From positions 806,001-870,000 of the forward strand of contig NZ_JPOE01000005.1 in NCBI RefSeq assembly GCF_000733775.1: a stretch of 64,000 nucleotides of DNA, written 5' to 3'. This document shows, piece after piece, positions 46,234-54,351 of this stretch (positions within the stretch are counted from its first letter, which is position 1; each line of letters starts with the position of its first letter). The position numbers and the translations under genes are program-made. The stretch is from Thiomonas sp. FB-Cd (lineage in GTDB: Bacteria > Pseudomonadota > Gammaproteobacteria > Burkholderiales > Burkholderiaceae_C). The notes below the pieces were generated by a model, which was given only the letters and a program-made list of their open reading frames with translations, was not told the DNA's origin and ran no database searches.

Positions 46234-47094
46234 ATGACGCAACGCGACGGACAAGATATGGCCAGGCTGAACGAGCAGCGCATTCTGAAAGCGCTGCATA
46301 AGTATGGCTGGCTGCGCACGCGCGATATTGCCGCGCTGCTCTGGATGCGGGGGCGGCCAAAACGACCCGGCGAATTTTTGCCGGAGCTTATCGAGCTCAC
46401 CGCGAGCGCTCTGCGCATGGCGCAGCGCTCGGTCGCCCGACTGCGCAAGCAGCATTCCGTCATTTCAGCCAAGGGGCCGGACGGCAGTGTGTTGTATGCG
46501 CTATCCGAAGCGGGAGCTCGCGCTTTACTAGCACAAGGAATCCCGGCCCGGTCTGGCAAGGACCAGCTACGCCGCGTGAGTTTGAGTTACTACCACCATA
46601 GGCGGTTAGCCAACGAGTTGGCGATTGTGGCAACGCTTCAGGGCTATCGCGTGGCGACCGAATATGAGATTGCGAAAGGGCAATGGTTCGGCGGCAAGGC
46701 AGGCATCCTCGGCAAAATACCCGACGTCCTGGTACGCGACGGAAAGAATGTGGGGTGGGTCGAGGTCGAGCGCAGCCGACGTAATCGTCCAGACTACGAC
46801 AAACTGTTGACCTGGCTAATGACCATTAGAAAATCGCACACGACAGGTGCCACGGCTTTGGCGCCTTTGCCTGGTGATATGCAACTGTCGCGAGTTCTAT
46901 TTGCCTGCAACCGCGCGTTCGTCAATAAGCTTCGTGATGACCTGGCTCGTCGCGGGTGGCCTGTGACGGACCAACGCAACTATCTGGCTGAAATCCCGTT
47001 GCTATACGTTTCAGAGGCCAAATTTATCGTGAAATCCGGCAGCGACCGAGGAGCCGCAGAACACTCTGACGGCGAGATGGACAGTATGGGCTGA
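46234..47094 (+). CDS. winged-helix protein with PD-(D/E)xK-like segment
   Basis: A 286-residue protein read from ATG 46234, which has AGGAGG about ten bases before it. The first 110 residues (RILKALHKYGWLRTRDIAALLW, SVARLRKQHSVISAK) form a winged-helix DNA-binding domain. The second part has KIPDVLVRDGKNVGWVEVERSRRNRPDY, a pattern of the restriction-endonuclease-like fold also seen in replication-relaxation and mobilisation proteins. It stands next to the inverted-repeat block and probably acts on it. The frame continues upstream to 45889 but without a start signal. Function inferred from position only. Confidence 0.7.
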   Translation: MTQRDGQDMARLNEQRILKALHKYGWLRTRDIAALLWMRGRPKRPGEFLPELIELTASALRMAQRSVARLRKQHSVISAKGPDGSVLYALSEAGARALLAQGIPARSGKDQLRRVSLSYYHHRRLANELAIVATLQGYRVATEYEIAKGQWFGGKAGILGKIPDVLVRDGKNVGWVEVERSRRNRPDYDKLLTWLMTIRKSHTTGATALAPLPGDMQLSRVLFACNRAFVNKLRDDLARRGWPVTDQRNYLAEIPLLYVSEAKFIVKSGSDRGAAEHSDGEMDSMG

Positions 47095-47414
47095 ACGGAG
47101 CGCTCCTCCCCAAGGAACGACACGGACGCCTCATGCAGCCCGCTCAGTGGCGGGGGCCTCTGCCGAGGTCGTTGCTGGAGTCGAGGAAAGGACAGGATGG
47201 GCCGGCCCTGCTTCCTTAAAAAATTCATTCTCTGACGCAGACCCGTGTCAGACTCGGCGCCGGCCCGCCGATTTTTTCCAGTATTTCGGCTAACAAGCCC
47301 CTTGGCAAAGGGCTCCGTCGAGCCAGTGAGCTATGGGGCTTGCGGACCCACTGGCTGAACTCTGGTGGCCTGTTCCTAAGTCGGCATCGGTCGTTCAATT
47401 AGACTTCGCGCAAG
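47095..47414. other. intergenic region before the intron-containing tRNA
   Basis: It contains a small hairpin CCCGC-TCAGTG-GCGGG (47139-47154) and an inverted repeat AGCCAGTG / CACTGGCT (47321-47328, 47349-47356). The tRNA promoter should lie here; TAGACT at 47400-47405 is a possible -10 box. No gene is supported. Confidence 0.4.
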
Positions 47415-47737
47415 GCCCCGATGGTGAAATCGGTAGACACAGCGGACTTGATGAAAATTTGAGCACTCTGACGGGAAACCACAGAGTGAATCCCGTCAAA
47501 TTCGGTGAACCCCCTGAAGCTGAGCTTCGAGGCAACGCCGAGCCAATCCCGTTATTCGGGCAGGTGTAGAGAGTGGACGGCGGGGGCCTAAGGCGGTGCA
47601 TTTATCGCTATGGCCAAGGCGCACTCCAGACCCCAAACGCGACCAACTGGTTGCGGCAGCGAAAGCTGTAGTGGGTATGAAAATCCGCCGCTTACCCGAA
47701 AGGGAGCGTGCCGGTTCGATTCCGGCTCGGGGCACCA
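47415..47737 (+). tRNA. tRNA-Leu(UAA) interrupted by a group I intron, carried by the island
   Basis: The 5' exon is 47415-47449 (begins GCCCCGATGGTGAAATCGGT, ends GCGGACTT) and the 3' exon 47680-47737 (begins AAAATCCGC, ends TCGGGGCACCA). Acceptor arms GCCCCGA and TCGGGGC pair perfectly, the T arm CCGGTTCGATTCCGG is standard, CCA is encoded, and the long variable arm fits leucine. Joined exons give anticodon loop CTTAAAA, anticodon UAA. The intron lies between anticodon bases U34 and A35. Because the chromosomal UAA gene is split, this may be the cell's only source of tRNA-Leu(UAA). Its body differs from the chromosomal tRNA, so it is not a local copy. Confidence 0.93.
47450..47679 (+). ncRNA. 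group I intron in tRNA-Leu(UAA), cyanobacterial-type (IC3-like)
   Basis: A 230-nt insert between U34 and A35. It has the conserved core pieces of the cyanobacterial and plastid tRNA-Leu intron: GACGGGAAACC, GGCAACGCCGAGCCAA, GCAGGTGTAGAGAGTGGACG and near the 3' end GGCAGCGAAAGCTGTAG (a GAAA-capped stem). It follows a U and ends in G, as group I introns do. A stem CACTCTG/CAGAGTG is at 47464-47488, and GACGGGA (47470-47476) can also pair with TCCCGTC (47491-47497). No homing endonuclease frame fits inside. Self-splicing is expected but not shown. Confidence 0.92.
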
Positions 47738-47750
47738 ACATCCTTCAATT

Positions 47751-47775
47751 CGCGTGCACATATTTCGTGCACGCG
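47751..47775. repeat. inverted repeat CGCGTGCAC/GTGCACGCG near the island's right end
   Basis: Nine-base perfect arms with a seven-base AT-rich loop, 14 bases after the tRNA CCA. It may help end the tRNA transcript or be an integrase/excisionase binding site. GTGCAC recurs at 47859-47864 and 47868-47873 and once near attL. Confidence 0.6.
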
Positions 47776-47935
47776 ACTCCCATTGTCCTGCGCAAAATAT
47801 AGGCAATTTTTTGATGCTTCCCTCGGCACTGGGGCATTCATGGGTCTTCGTTGAATTTGTGCACGTTGTGCACGAAAAGACGCATAAATATAAATAGTTT
47901 CAATCACTTATATCGACTTAACGAATACAATTAGA

Positions 47936-47948
47936 GGACTTAAAATCC
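47936..47948. repeat. right attachment core (attR), GGACTTAAAATCC
   Basis: Exact copy of 33653-33665. To its left is AT-rich island DNA and to its right the chromosomal tRNA continues with GTCGC. Confidence 0.93.
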
Positions 47949-47998
47949 GTCGCTTCCTGTAAAGGGGCATGCGGGTTCGACCCCCGCCGCCGGCACCA
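47936..47998 (+). tRNA. 3' part of the chromosomal tRNA-Leu(UAA)
   Basis: From the anticodon core through variable arm (CGCTTCCTGTAAAGGGGCATG), T arm (GCGGGTTCGACCCCCGC), acceptor strand CGCCGGC and encoded CCA. Its 5' half is at 33624-33665. No 5' half precedes it, so it cannot be processed into a tRNA. Confidence 0.93.
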
Positions 47999-48286
47999 AA
48001 ATCGTGGGGAAAGTCGCATGGACCGCAACATGCGTCCCCCACGCATGGCAAGCGCCCTGATTGAGCGTGTCAAATGGCCCCCTGCTGGCTTTCGCCACCA
48101 CCGTCGCCAAAGTCATCCGTGTGGGGCGCCACCCGGACCGCGCAGCAGAGAAATGTGCGTGTTCCAGGCTTTCCGGCGCCCAAAAAGAGGGGCGGTGACA
48201 GCCGCCGGGGCGCAAGTGCGAGAAGCGCGGTTCGGGCATTCGCAGCTGATGGGGATAATGGTGGGGTTGCATCCCAGGGGATCCCC

Positions 48287-49153
48287 ATGCCGGTGTCTGC
48301 CAATCCATCCGTTTCACCCCTTCTGCCTTACCGCCGCGTGCCCGCCGGCCAGGCTATTGTCTGGTGGGCAGAAGGCTGGCGCACCTTCCTGCGCGCACCG
48401 CTGCCATGGGTGGGCATGACTGTCGCCCTGCTGGTCATCCTGGTCGTGTTGCGCGCGCTGCCTCTCGGGGGCCTGCTCTCCCAATGGCTGAGCCTGCCGC
48501 TCTTCGCGCTAGGTGCTGTGTTCGCCTCTTTTTTGCGTCGGCGATGGGTGCAGGCTCAAACCATGACGCCGCAAGGCATGCCAGTGGAACCCGCTACCGA
48601 GGGAACTCTCGAGGAGTCTGCACAATTGTGGCGAAAGCGGATCCGACCTTTGCTGGTGGCGTCGGTGCTGGTGCTGGTGCTGGGTGGAGCATTCGGTGCG
48701 GTGTTCGTCCTGGGCCTGGGTGCGATGTTCGGCGTGGGCCTGGCCAGCATGGGGGCCTTGTCCCACGTCCTGTCGCCTGGCGCGGGCATGATGGCCGGCA
48801 TGGGCGCGATGGCCGGCGGCCTGTTCACGCTGATGCTGCTCGCGCTGGCAGCGCTGTTCCTGCTGAATGTGGCCTTCTGGTTCGTTAACACGCTGGTGGC
48901 GCTCGGTGGTGTACAACCATGGGACGCCATCGTGCTGTCGGCCAAGGCGGGCTTCGCCAACGTCGGGGCTCTGATCCTGTTCACGCTGTTGCTCATTCCC
49001 ATCAGCCTGATTGCGATGATTCCCGCTGGCCTGGGGCTTCTGGTACTGCTGCCAGTCTTGTCGGGTGCGTCCTATGCGTCGTATCAGGATGTTTTCGGTA
49101 TGGCCCGGGCCATGCCTGTCGATGCAGACACGCCGCCAGGCTACGTACGCTGA
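48287..49153 (+). CDS. BPSS1780-family membrane protein
   Basis: A 288-residue inner-membrane protein starting at ATG 48287 with AGGGG upstream. [21 protein letters not shown] at the N-terminus and [25 protein letters not shown] near the C-terminus are characteristic of this Burkholderiales family. About six hydrophobic helices, with a Met/Gly-rich central region. No function is established. It lies 31 bases upstream of apt on the same strand. Confidence 0.85.
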   Translation: MPVSANPSVSPLLPYRRVPAGQAIVWWAEGWRTFLRAPLPWVGMTVALLVILVVLRALPLGGLLSQWLSLPLFALGAVFASFLRRRWVQAQTMTPQGMPVEPATEGTLEESAQLWRKRIRPLLVASVLVLVLGGAFGAVFVLGLGAMFGVGLASMGALSHVLSPGAGMMAGMGAMAGGLFTLMLLALAALFLLNVAFWFVNTLVALGGVQPWDAIVLSAKAGFANVGALILFTLLLIPISLIAMIPAGLGLLVLLPVLSGASYASYQDVFGMARAMPVDADTPPGYVR

Positions 49154-49184
49154 AATTTTTCCACCGGCTAGGAGCCGAACCGTA

Positions 49185-49730
49185 ATGGACGTCAATCACT
49201 ATTTGCGCCAGCACATTCGCACGATCCCGGACTGGCCCGCCCCTGGCGTGCAGTTTCGCGACATTACGCCACTGCTCCAGGATCCACGTGTGTTTCGCAT
49301 CCTCATCGACCAGTTCGTGCACCGTTATATGGCGCCCGAATTGCGGCCTGACGTCGTGGCCGGCATCGACGCACGCGGCTTCATTCTCGGTGCGGTGATC
49401 GCTTACGAACTGGGCGTCGGCTTCGTGCCCATCCGTAAGAAGGGCAAGCTGCCGTTTGCCACGGTGTCCGAGACCTACGAACTCGAGTATGGCAGCGCGA
49501 CAGTCGAAATCCATACCGACGCCGTGAAACCCGGCAGTCGTGTGCTGCTCATTGACGATCTGATTGCCACGGGCGGCACCATGATGGCTGGCAAACGCCT
49601 TCTGGAAAAGCTGGGCGGCCAGGTAATCGAAGGTGCAGCCATCGTGGACCTTCCCGAACTTGGCGGATCGGCCGCGCTACGTGCTGCGGGGCTTCCGCTG
49701 TTCACTCTGGTCGACTATGCGGGGCACTGA
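49185..49730 (+). CDS. apt: adenine phosphoribosyltransferase
   Basis: Salvages adenine with PRPP to AMP in the cytoplasm. The 181-residue protein has the PRPP motif [41 protein letters not shown] and IRKKGKLPF, all diagnostic. Start ATG 49185 with GGAG (in TAGGAGCCG) upstream. It is between the BPSS1780 gene and the LEA-like gene, all on the plus strand and closely spaced. Confidence 0.95.
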   Translation: MDVNHYLRQHIRTIPDWPAPGVQFRDITPLLQDPRVFRILIDQFVHRYMAPELRPDVVAGIDARGFILGAVIAYELGVGFVPIRKKGKLPFATVSETYELEYGSATVEIHTDAVKPGSRVLLIDDLIATGGTMMAGKRLLEKLGGQVIEGAAIVDLPELGGSAALRAAGLPLFTLVDYAGH

Positions 49731-49733
49731 GAC

Positions 49734-50195
49734 ATGACAGCTCTGTCACGCGTCGCGGCCTTTGTCATCTCGCTAATGGTCGGCGCCTCGTGCCCACCTG
49801 CTGTCGCACAGAGCGCGCCCGAGGTTTCCATCGCGAGCGTGACGGGCATCGCCTTGCAGGGCAGCAATGCGGTGGTCGACCTGCTGCTGTCCGTGCGCAA
49901 TCAGGGCGGATTGGTGTTGCCCCTGCAGGCGCTGCGCTTTCACTGCTGGCTGGGCGGTGTGGACGTGGCCCGCGGCCAGAGCACTGAGCCCGTGACCATT
50001 CCCGCTCAAGGCCGAGCCAGCGTCCCGGTACGGCTCAACGTGGACAGCGCGAGCCTGCTTGGCGTGCTGGCCACGGCTGCACCCGACGGCACGGTGCCGT
50101 ACAAGCTTGAAGGCCACGCCGAGATTGGCCTGACCATGCTGCAGATCCCATTCAGCCACAGCGGGGTCGTGGCGCTTCAGCTGAATGGAAGTTGA
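49734..50195 (+). CDS. exported LEA type 2-like protein
   Basis: A 153-residue protein with a signal peptide (RVAAFVISLMVGASC, cleavage after VAQ). The mature part shows the immunoglobulin-like pattern of the LEA-2 / water-stress domain: VSIASVTGIALQGSNAVV, SVRNQGGLVLPLQALRF, TIPAQGRASVPVRLNVD and IPFSHSGVVALQ at the end. Such bacterial proteins are periplasmic and of unknown role, perhaps stress-related. It begins three bases after the apt stop. Confidence 0.8.
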   Translation: MTALSRVAAFVISLMVGASCPPAVAQSAPEVSIASVTGIALQGSNAVVDLLLSVRNQGGLVLPLQALRFHCWLGGVDVARGQSTEPVTIPAQGRASVPVRLNVDSASLLGVLATAAPDGTVPYKLEGHAEIGLTMLQIPFSHSGVVALQLNGS

Positions 50196-50318
50196 GCCTC
50201 GTCACTCCCCCGATCCCGGGAGCGACAGGTGTACGTTTGTATGGCACAGTATCCACGATCGAAGCTTCCGAACCCGTCATCGTGCCGGCAGGGGACTTGC
50301 CCTAAAGGGGATCGCATC

Positions 50319-51395
50319 ATGCGCACCTTAGCCTTACTGTTCACCATGACCGTTAGCCTACTTCTCACCGCATGTGGTGGTGGGGGTGGCGGTACGGCAA
50401 CCAGCCCGAGCGGTACGGTCACTAGCACCACGGCCACCAGCCCCACTGGCACCACAATCACCACGATTTACTCAGGCGGAGGAGGTTCGGGCTCTTCTGC
50501 AACTGGCTCAGGAACGAACAGCACGGTTAGCGTCACGGGGCAAGCCTATCCACAAGGCATCGCGGTTTCTGGCGGCACCCTCTATGTTGCCAACACTGCG
50601 GGCAACTCGATCAGCGCGATTTCCCTGAGCGACCCCCAACATCCTGTCACGCAGATCGGATTGACCGACCCGCCGGGGGCCTTGGCAACCATCTCTTTGC
50701 CAACCGGCCTGGCTGTTTCGCTCGATGGCAAAACCCTGTACGTGGCAAGTTGGGATGGTGAAATTGACTCCATATCCCTCAGCAGCGGGAGTGGTGGCGC
50801 TATTGACGGTGTTGTCAAGCCGCTAGCCGTTAACCCAACCCTTGGCCCGACTCCCACATCCATCGACCTCCCTGCAAACTTCCCGCTGGACAATCCAGAC
50901 GGCATCGCCCTTTCTCCTGATGGCAAGTCGCTTTTCGTTGCCAATCGCGCCAATGGGAACGTTCTCCAAATCTCGACGGATCCCTCGGCCTCACAAAATG
51001 TCCTCATCGCAGCGTATGAGTACCCTTTAGGTGAGACCAACAATCCTGTGAGCGTCTATGCGGATGCCAAATGCAACTGCGTCTACGCGAGCAGTTCAAA
51101 CGGCGTCTTTGGCGAGTGGCCCATCGTAAGCAGCGCGCAGAGCCCCACCTCATCGTTCAGCCAGATCCTGCCCAACAGCTTCAGTTACCCGAGCGGTATC
51201 ACGAGTGCGGGTGGGTACATTTACGTGGCCGACTATCAAGCCGAAACCATCAGCAAGATCGACACGGCGACCGGTTCGATCGTCTCGACGGTTAGCGTAA
51301 GCCCTGACCAACCGTTCTACCTGGCGCAGGACGGCACCAATCTCTATTTCACGGACGGGAATAACGGCGCCGTGAACGCAATCCCACTGCCGTAA
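50319..51395 (+). CDS. beta-propeller lipoprotein
   Basis: A 358-residue lipoprotein. ATG 50319 has AAGGGG eight bases upstream. The lipobox LLTACG is followed by a Gly/Thr/Ser-rich linker. The body has repeats of the NHL/YncE type (YPQGIAVSGGTLYVANTAGN, LPTGLAVSLDGKTLYVASWDG, NPDGIALSPDGKSLFVANRANG, YPSGITSAGGYIYVADYQ). Probably a cell-surface or periplasmic scaffold. Base use is less GC-biased than in the neighbours, as in the next exported lipoprotein. Confidence 0.85.
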   Translation: MRTLALLFTMTVSLLLTACGGGGGGTATSPSGTVTSTTATSPTGTTITTIYSGGGGSGSSATGSGTNSTVSVTGQAYPQGIAVSGGTLYVANTAGNSISAISLSDPQHPVTQIGLTDPPGALATISLPTGLAVSLDGKTLYVASWDGEIDSISLSSGSGGAIDGVVKPLAVNPTLGPTPTSIDLPANFPLDNPDGIALSPDGKSLFVANRANGNVLQISTDPSASQNVLIAAYEYPLGETNNPVSVYADAKCNCVYASSSNGVFGEWPIVSSAQSPTSSFSQILPNSFSYPSGITSAGGYIYVADYQAETISKIDTATGSIVSTVSVSPDQPFYLAQDGTNLYFTDGNNGAVNAIPLP

Positions 51396-52125
51396 CCTTG
51401 AATCCGCGCTTGAATTTGTCGAGCGTGGATCGGGGCCCGCGGCGTGCGAAGCGGAGAGCACACACAAGCGCAGCCGGGAATCAATCGGCACCGCGAGTCT
51501 TGCCGACACTGCCATCTGCGTAGCGCCGCCGAAGGCCTAGTCTGTTGGGGTACGCCCAATCGCGCTGACGCAGCCCTGCCACGTCAGCGTAAAGCGGACG
51601 CCCTGCGCCGCCTATGCCTTTGGCCGGGGTTTTTGCACCCACGACCAAGAGCGCTAATGTGCAGGTCTTTCCTGGACGGTACGTCATGCCCGCTCAAGAT
51701 CATGCGTCGGACGGCCAAAGGCGAAGGACAAGTCGAATGGCCGGTCAACGTCGACGTTCAGCCAGTCCGCTCTGATGTTCAGCGTGAAGTGCGGCCTTCA
51801 TCACGATCCATTCTCCGTGCCGGCATTCAAAAACCCAGCAAGGGACCCCGTTTCTGGGGCAGGGCTCAGTGCGTGCCCCTAATGGTCCGGGTGTCTCGGG
51901 TGTGCTCTGCTATACTTTTCGCTTACAGTTCGATTCAAATTTGTGGTTTCGGAATTTCATCCGTGCGCGCACAGATGGCACCGGCCACCTTGGACGGGCT
52001 AGAGCGATCGTGCAAACAAGGCAGTGTGATGTGGAACTCTTCCACCTCCGCAACTCGCCGGCTCACGCAGCATCCTTGGGGGGATGGAAGCAGTCATTTT
52101 TTTGCAATTTTCGGAGAACACCCCC
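51396..52125. other. long intergenic region between two exported lipoproteins
   Basis: No gene is supported. TG-C-TATACT at 51908-51916 is a fair extended -10 promoter box, 210 bases before the next start; no -35 box stands out. The rest looks like GC-rich non-coding DNA. Confidence 0.35.
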
Positions 52126-53664
52126 ATGAAGCATTCGCGCCGCCGTTTTATCCAGCATTCCCTGCTTAGCCTTCCCGCCATTGGCGCGTTGGCGTCTTGT
52201 GGCGGCGGAGGTGGATCGACAGCATTGAACGGATTGCCGTCCTCATCCACGCAGAACAATACGGCGTTGCCGAGCGAACTAAAGAATTATGGCAAAACAC
52301 TGGTTCCCTACTCTCCACTGGCGAAGCAGCCGAAGCTGAAATATTTTGCCGACCCCGACTTCGGCACCAGAATGCTCCGTATCACGGATGCCAAGGCAGA
52401 CTGGAATTCGCAGATCGCCATACCTGTCTATCCCACGACCCAGGCGTGGAATGCTGACGAGACGCTTTTGATTCTTTATGTTTCTCAGCCTTTAAGTTCA
52501 AGCGGTGTTGCGGGAAGTTGGGGACTATTCGATGGAAAGTCGTACGCGTTCATCCAATTCCTTCCAATCAACCCAGCTGACGTTGAGCAATTCTATTGGT
52601 CCACGACCAACCCACAGGTTCTTTTTTACGTCAACAATGGGCAACCCAATGGCACTTGGGTCAACCAACTCACCCAGGCCAATATAGTTCCAAGTGCGAA
52701 GGCATCCAATGGCACGATCACAGCAGTGCAGGTCACTCAGACCGTGATCCACGACTTCGCCAACGATTTCAAAAGTGGTGGGTTGTTGGCAGGTGCGGTT
52801 TCGGGCGCAGGGACGATCACCGTGGTTTCAGGCGGCGAAGACCCGTTTGCGATGAGTGAAGACAATGATCTCATCGGCCTTGGTGCCTATCTGAATAAGA
52901 ATGGTCCTACCGGTTCAGCAGCTTACGCCGCATTCAGCTACAGAATTTCAAGCAACACCATAGGGGCTCCCTTCACCGTAGAGGCCGACGTGCCTCAAGC
53001 ACTTCCCTCGGGGCGTGGAAGTTATTTTTATAAGGACACAAGTGGGGTCCAAGTCCTTGACGCGGTGACGAACAAGGTGCTGCTCACCCTTCCATTCGAC
53101 GGAAGCCAGCACAGCGACTTGCTTCGCAACGCGGCAGGCGATGACATTATTGTGGGGGTGCAGTTCGATGTGCCGTCGGGGGGCGCGACCGGAACCCTAG
53201 TATGGACCAATCTCACAAAAGGTGGAACAGTCAATACCCTTATAGGGCCTGCGGCGGGTGACCCCTACCCCCCGGGTGGCACGTTGGTTAGTGGCCGCGC
53301 CTACAAGAACCCAGGTTGGCTAGCCGCGGGAATCGTCGGATGCCCAAGCGGATCAACTGGCAACTGCAATGGGCCAAATCCGTCCGTCGTGGGAAGCCCG
53401 ATGACCTATCTCGACCAAGAAGTCCTTGTTGCCAATGTCGATAACGGCGGCATCTTCCGTGTGGCCCATCACCGCTCAACTGGCAATTACAGCAATGCGT
53501 CGAACTCCAATTACTGGGCGCAGCCAAACGTGACCATCAGCCCTAGCGGTACACGCGTTCTGTTCCAAAGCGATTGGGGCAGCGCAAACCCAAGCAGCCC
53601 AGTCATCAATCCGAATGCCATTGTGGATACTTATGTGATCGAATTGCCAACCTATAAGGGGTAG
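52126..53664 (+). CDS. Tat-exported lipoprotein, unknown function
   Basis: A 512-residue protein. ATG 52126 has GGAG upstream. The N-terminus MKHSRRRFIQHSLLSLPAIG is a twin-arginine signal and ends in the lipobox LASCG, so it should be exported folded and lipidated. The mature protein is Ser/Asn/Gly-rich with propeller-like segments (GTRMLRITDAKADWNSQIA, NADETLLILYVSQP, VTISPSGTRVLFQSDWG). This resembles exported proteins that combine WD40-like repeats with an N-terminal linker. No catalytic motif recognised. It stands alone between two long gene-free stretches. Confidence 0.8.
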   Translation: MKHSRRRFIQHSLLSLPAIGALASCGGGGGSTALNGLPSSSTQNNTALPSELKNYGKTLVPYSPLAKQPKLKYFADPDFGTRMLRITDAKADWNSQIAIPVYPTTQAWNADETLLILYVSQPLSSSGVAGSWGLFDGKSYAFIQFLPINPADVEQFYWSTTNPQVLFYVNNGQPNGTWVNQLTQANIVPSAKASNGTITAVQVTQTVIHDFANDFKSGGLLAGAVSGAGTITVVSGGEDPFAMSEDNDLIGLGAYLNKNGPTGSAAYAAFSYRISSNTIGAPFTVEADVPQALPSGRGSYFYKDTSGVQVLDAVTNKVLLTLPFDGSQHSDLLRNAAGDDIIVGVQFDVPSGGATGTLVWTNLTKGGTVNTLIGPAAGDPYPPGGTLVSGRAYKNPGWLAAGIVGCPSGSTGNCNGPNPSVVGSPMTYLDQEVLVANVDNGGIFRVAHHRSTGNYSNASNSNYWAQPNVTISPSGTRVLFQSDWGSANPSSPVINPNAIVDTYVIELPTYKG

Positions 53665-54351
53665 CCGCAATCAAGCTGTTGGATGTCCCGCCACGCATTT
53701 TTTCGTGATGGCACGCGAGGATTGGCAACGCAATGTCGAACAAAGCGGGGTCAATTCTCATTATGGCTCAAGGCGCAGAAGGAATGGTAGGAAACGGTTT
53801 GGCGCACATGAGTCATCCCGCACGATGCCGCACACAAAGGGGCTCGCGTAGAGTTGCAGATTAAGGCATCGACCTTAAGCGAAGCGAAGTTCAGAGGTGA
53901 TCGTCATGTTTACCGCGTGTCAGGGACGCTGATGTAGCCTCACTCGTGTTTTGATCATGGGCGTCCGGCCCGGCTCAACAGTTGTAACGGCTGACGGCAA
54001 CGCGGCACCTGAGCGCGCTCGCTCTACCTCTAGATCGCCAAATTTGAAATTCGTGTTCTCCGGATTTCTCATGCCGCTTCGCTCTGCCGCGAGAACGCTG
54101 CATGCGTACTTCCGATGCCTCTGCATTTGGCAAGGCCCTTTCTGTCCACTTGGCAGCCAATCTGCTCAAGGTCTTGGCTGCATGGTGAGCAGCACACAGC
54201 CCCGGCGCGCACCGAACTCGGAGCAATCCGTTCGCCAGGCATATCGGGCATCGAACGACGATGGTTGACTCGACCGCGTTTACACATCGACATTGTGTTC
54301 CATCAGCTTGTTCAGCAAGCGTTACCCGTTGGATCTCTTTACTCGCGATGA
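53665..54351. other. long region without recognisable genes
   Basis: Several frames cross this stretch on both strands, but none has both a start signal and protein-like composition. A minus-strand segment around 53920-54126 reading MRNPENTNFKFGDLEVERAR may be a remnant of something. No repeat or RNA gene was recognised. The region separates the lipoprotein from the exopolysaccharide genes. Confidence 0.4.

Larger units (their letters stand above)
33653..47948. mobile_element. 14.3-kb integrative island in tRNA-Leu(UAA)
   Basis: Bounded by the 13-bp core at both ends, with a tyrosine integrase gene next to the left core. Cargo, left to right: integrase, plasmid-type RepA, helicase-nuclease, DUF262 protein and methyltransferase (one leftward operon), a small gene, an ArdC-like gene, a GC-rich block with inverted repeats, a winged-helix protein and a tRNA-Leu(UAA) gene with a group I intron. 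The replication gene and antirestriction-type gene suggest an integrated plasmid or mobilisable element. No relaxase or mating-pair gene was recognised, so transfer would need help from another element. Confidence 0.93.

Noticed and set aside
47450..47679. Homing endonuclease inside the group I intron
   Set aside because: The intron is only 230 nt and no frame of useful length fits in it.
47333..47737. Two small open frames or a damaged tRNA at 47.4-47.7 kb
   Set aside because: Both tRNA halves pair perfectly in the acceptor stem and the insert has group I intron core motifs, so the frames are chance and the tRNA is intron-split, not damaged.
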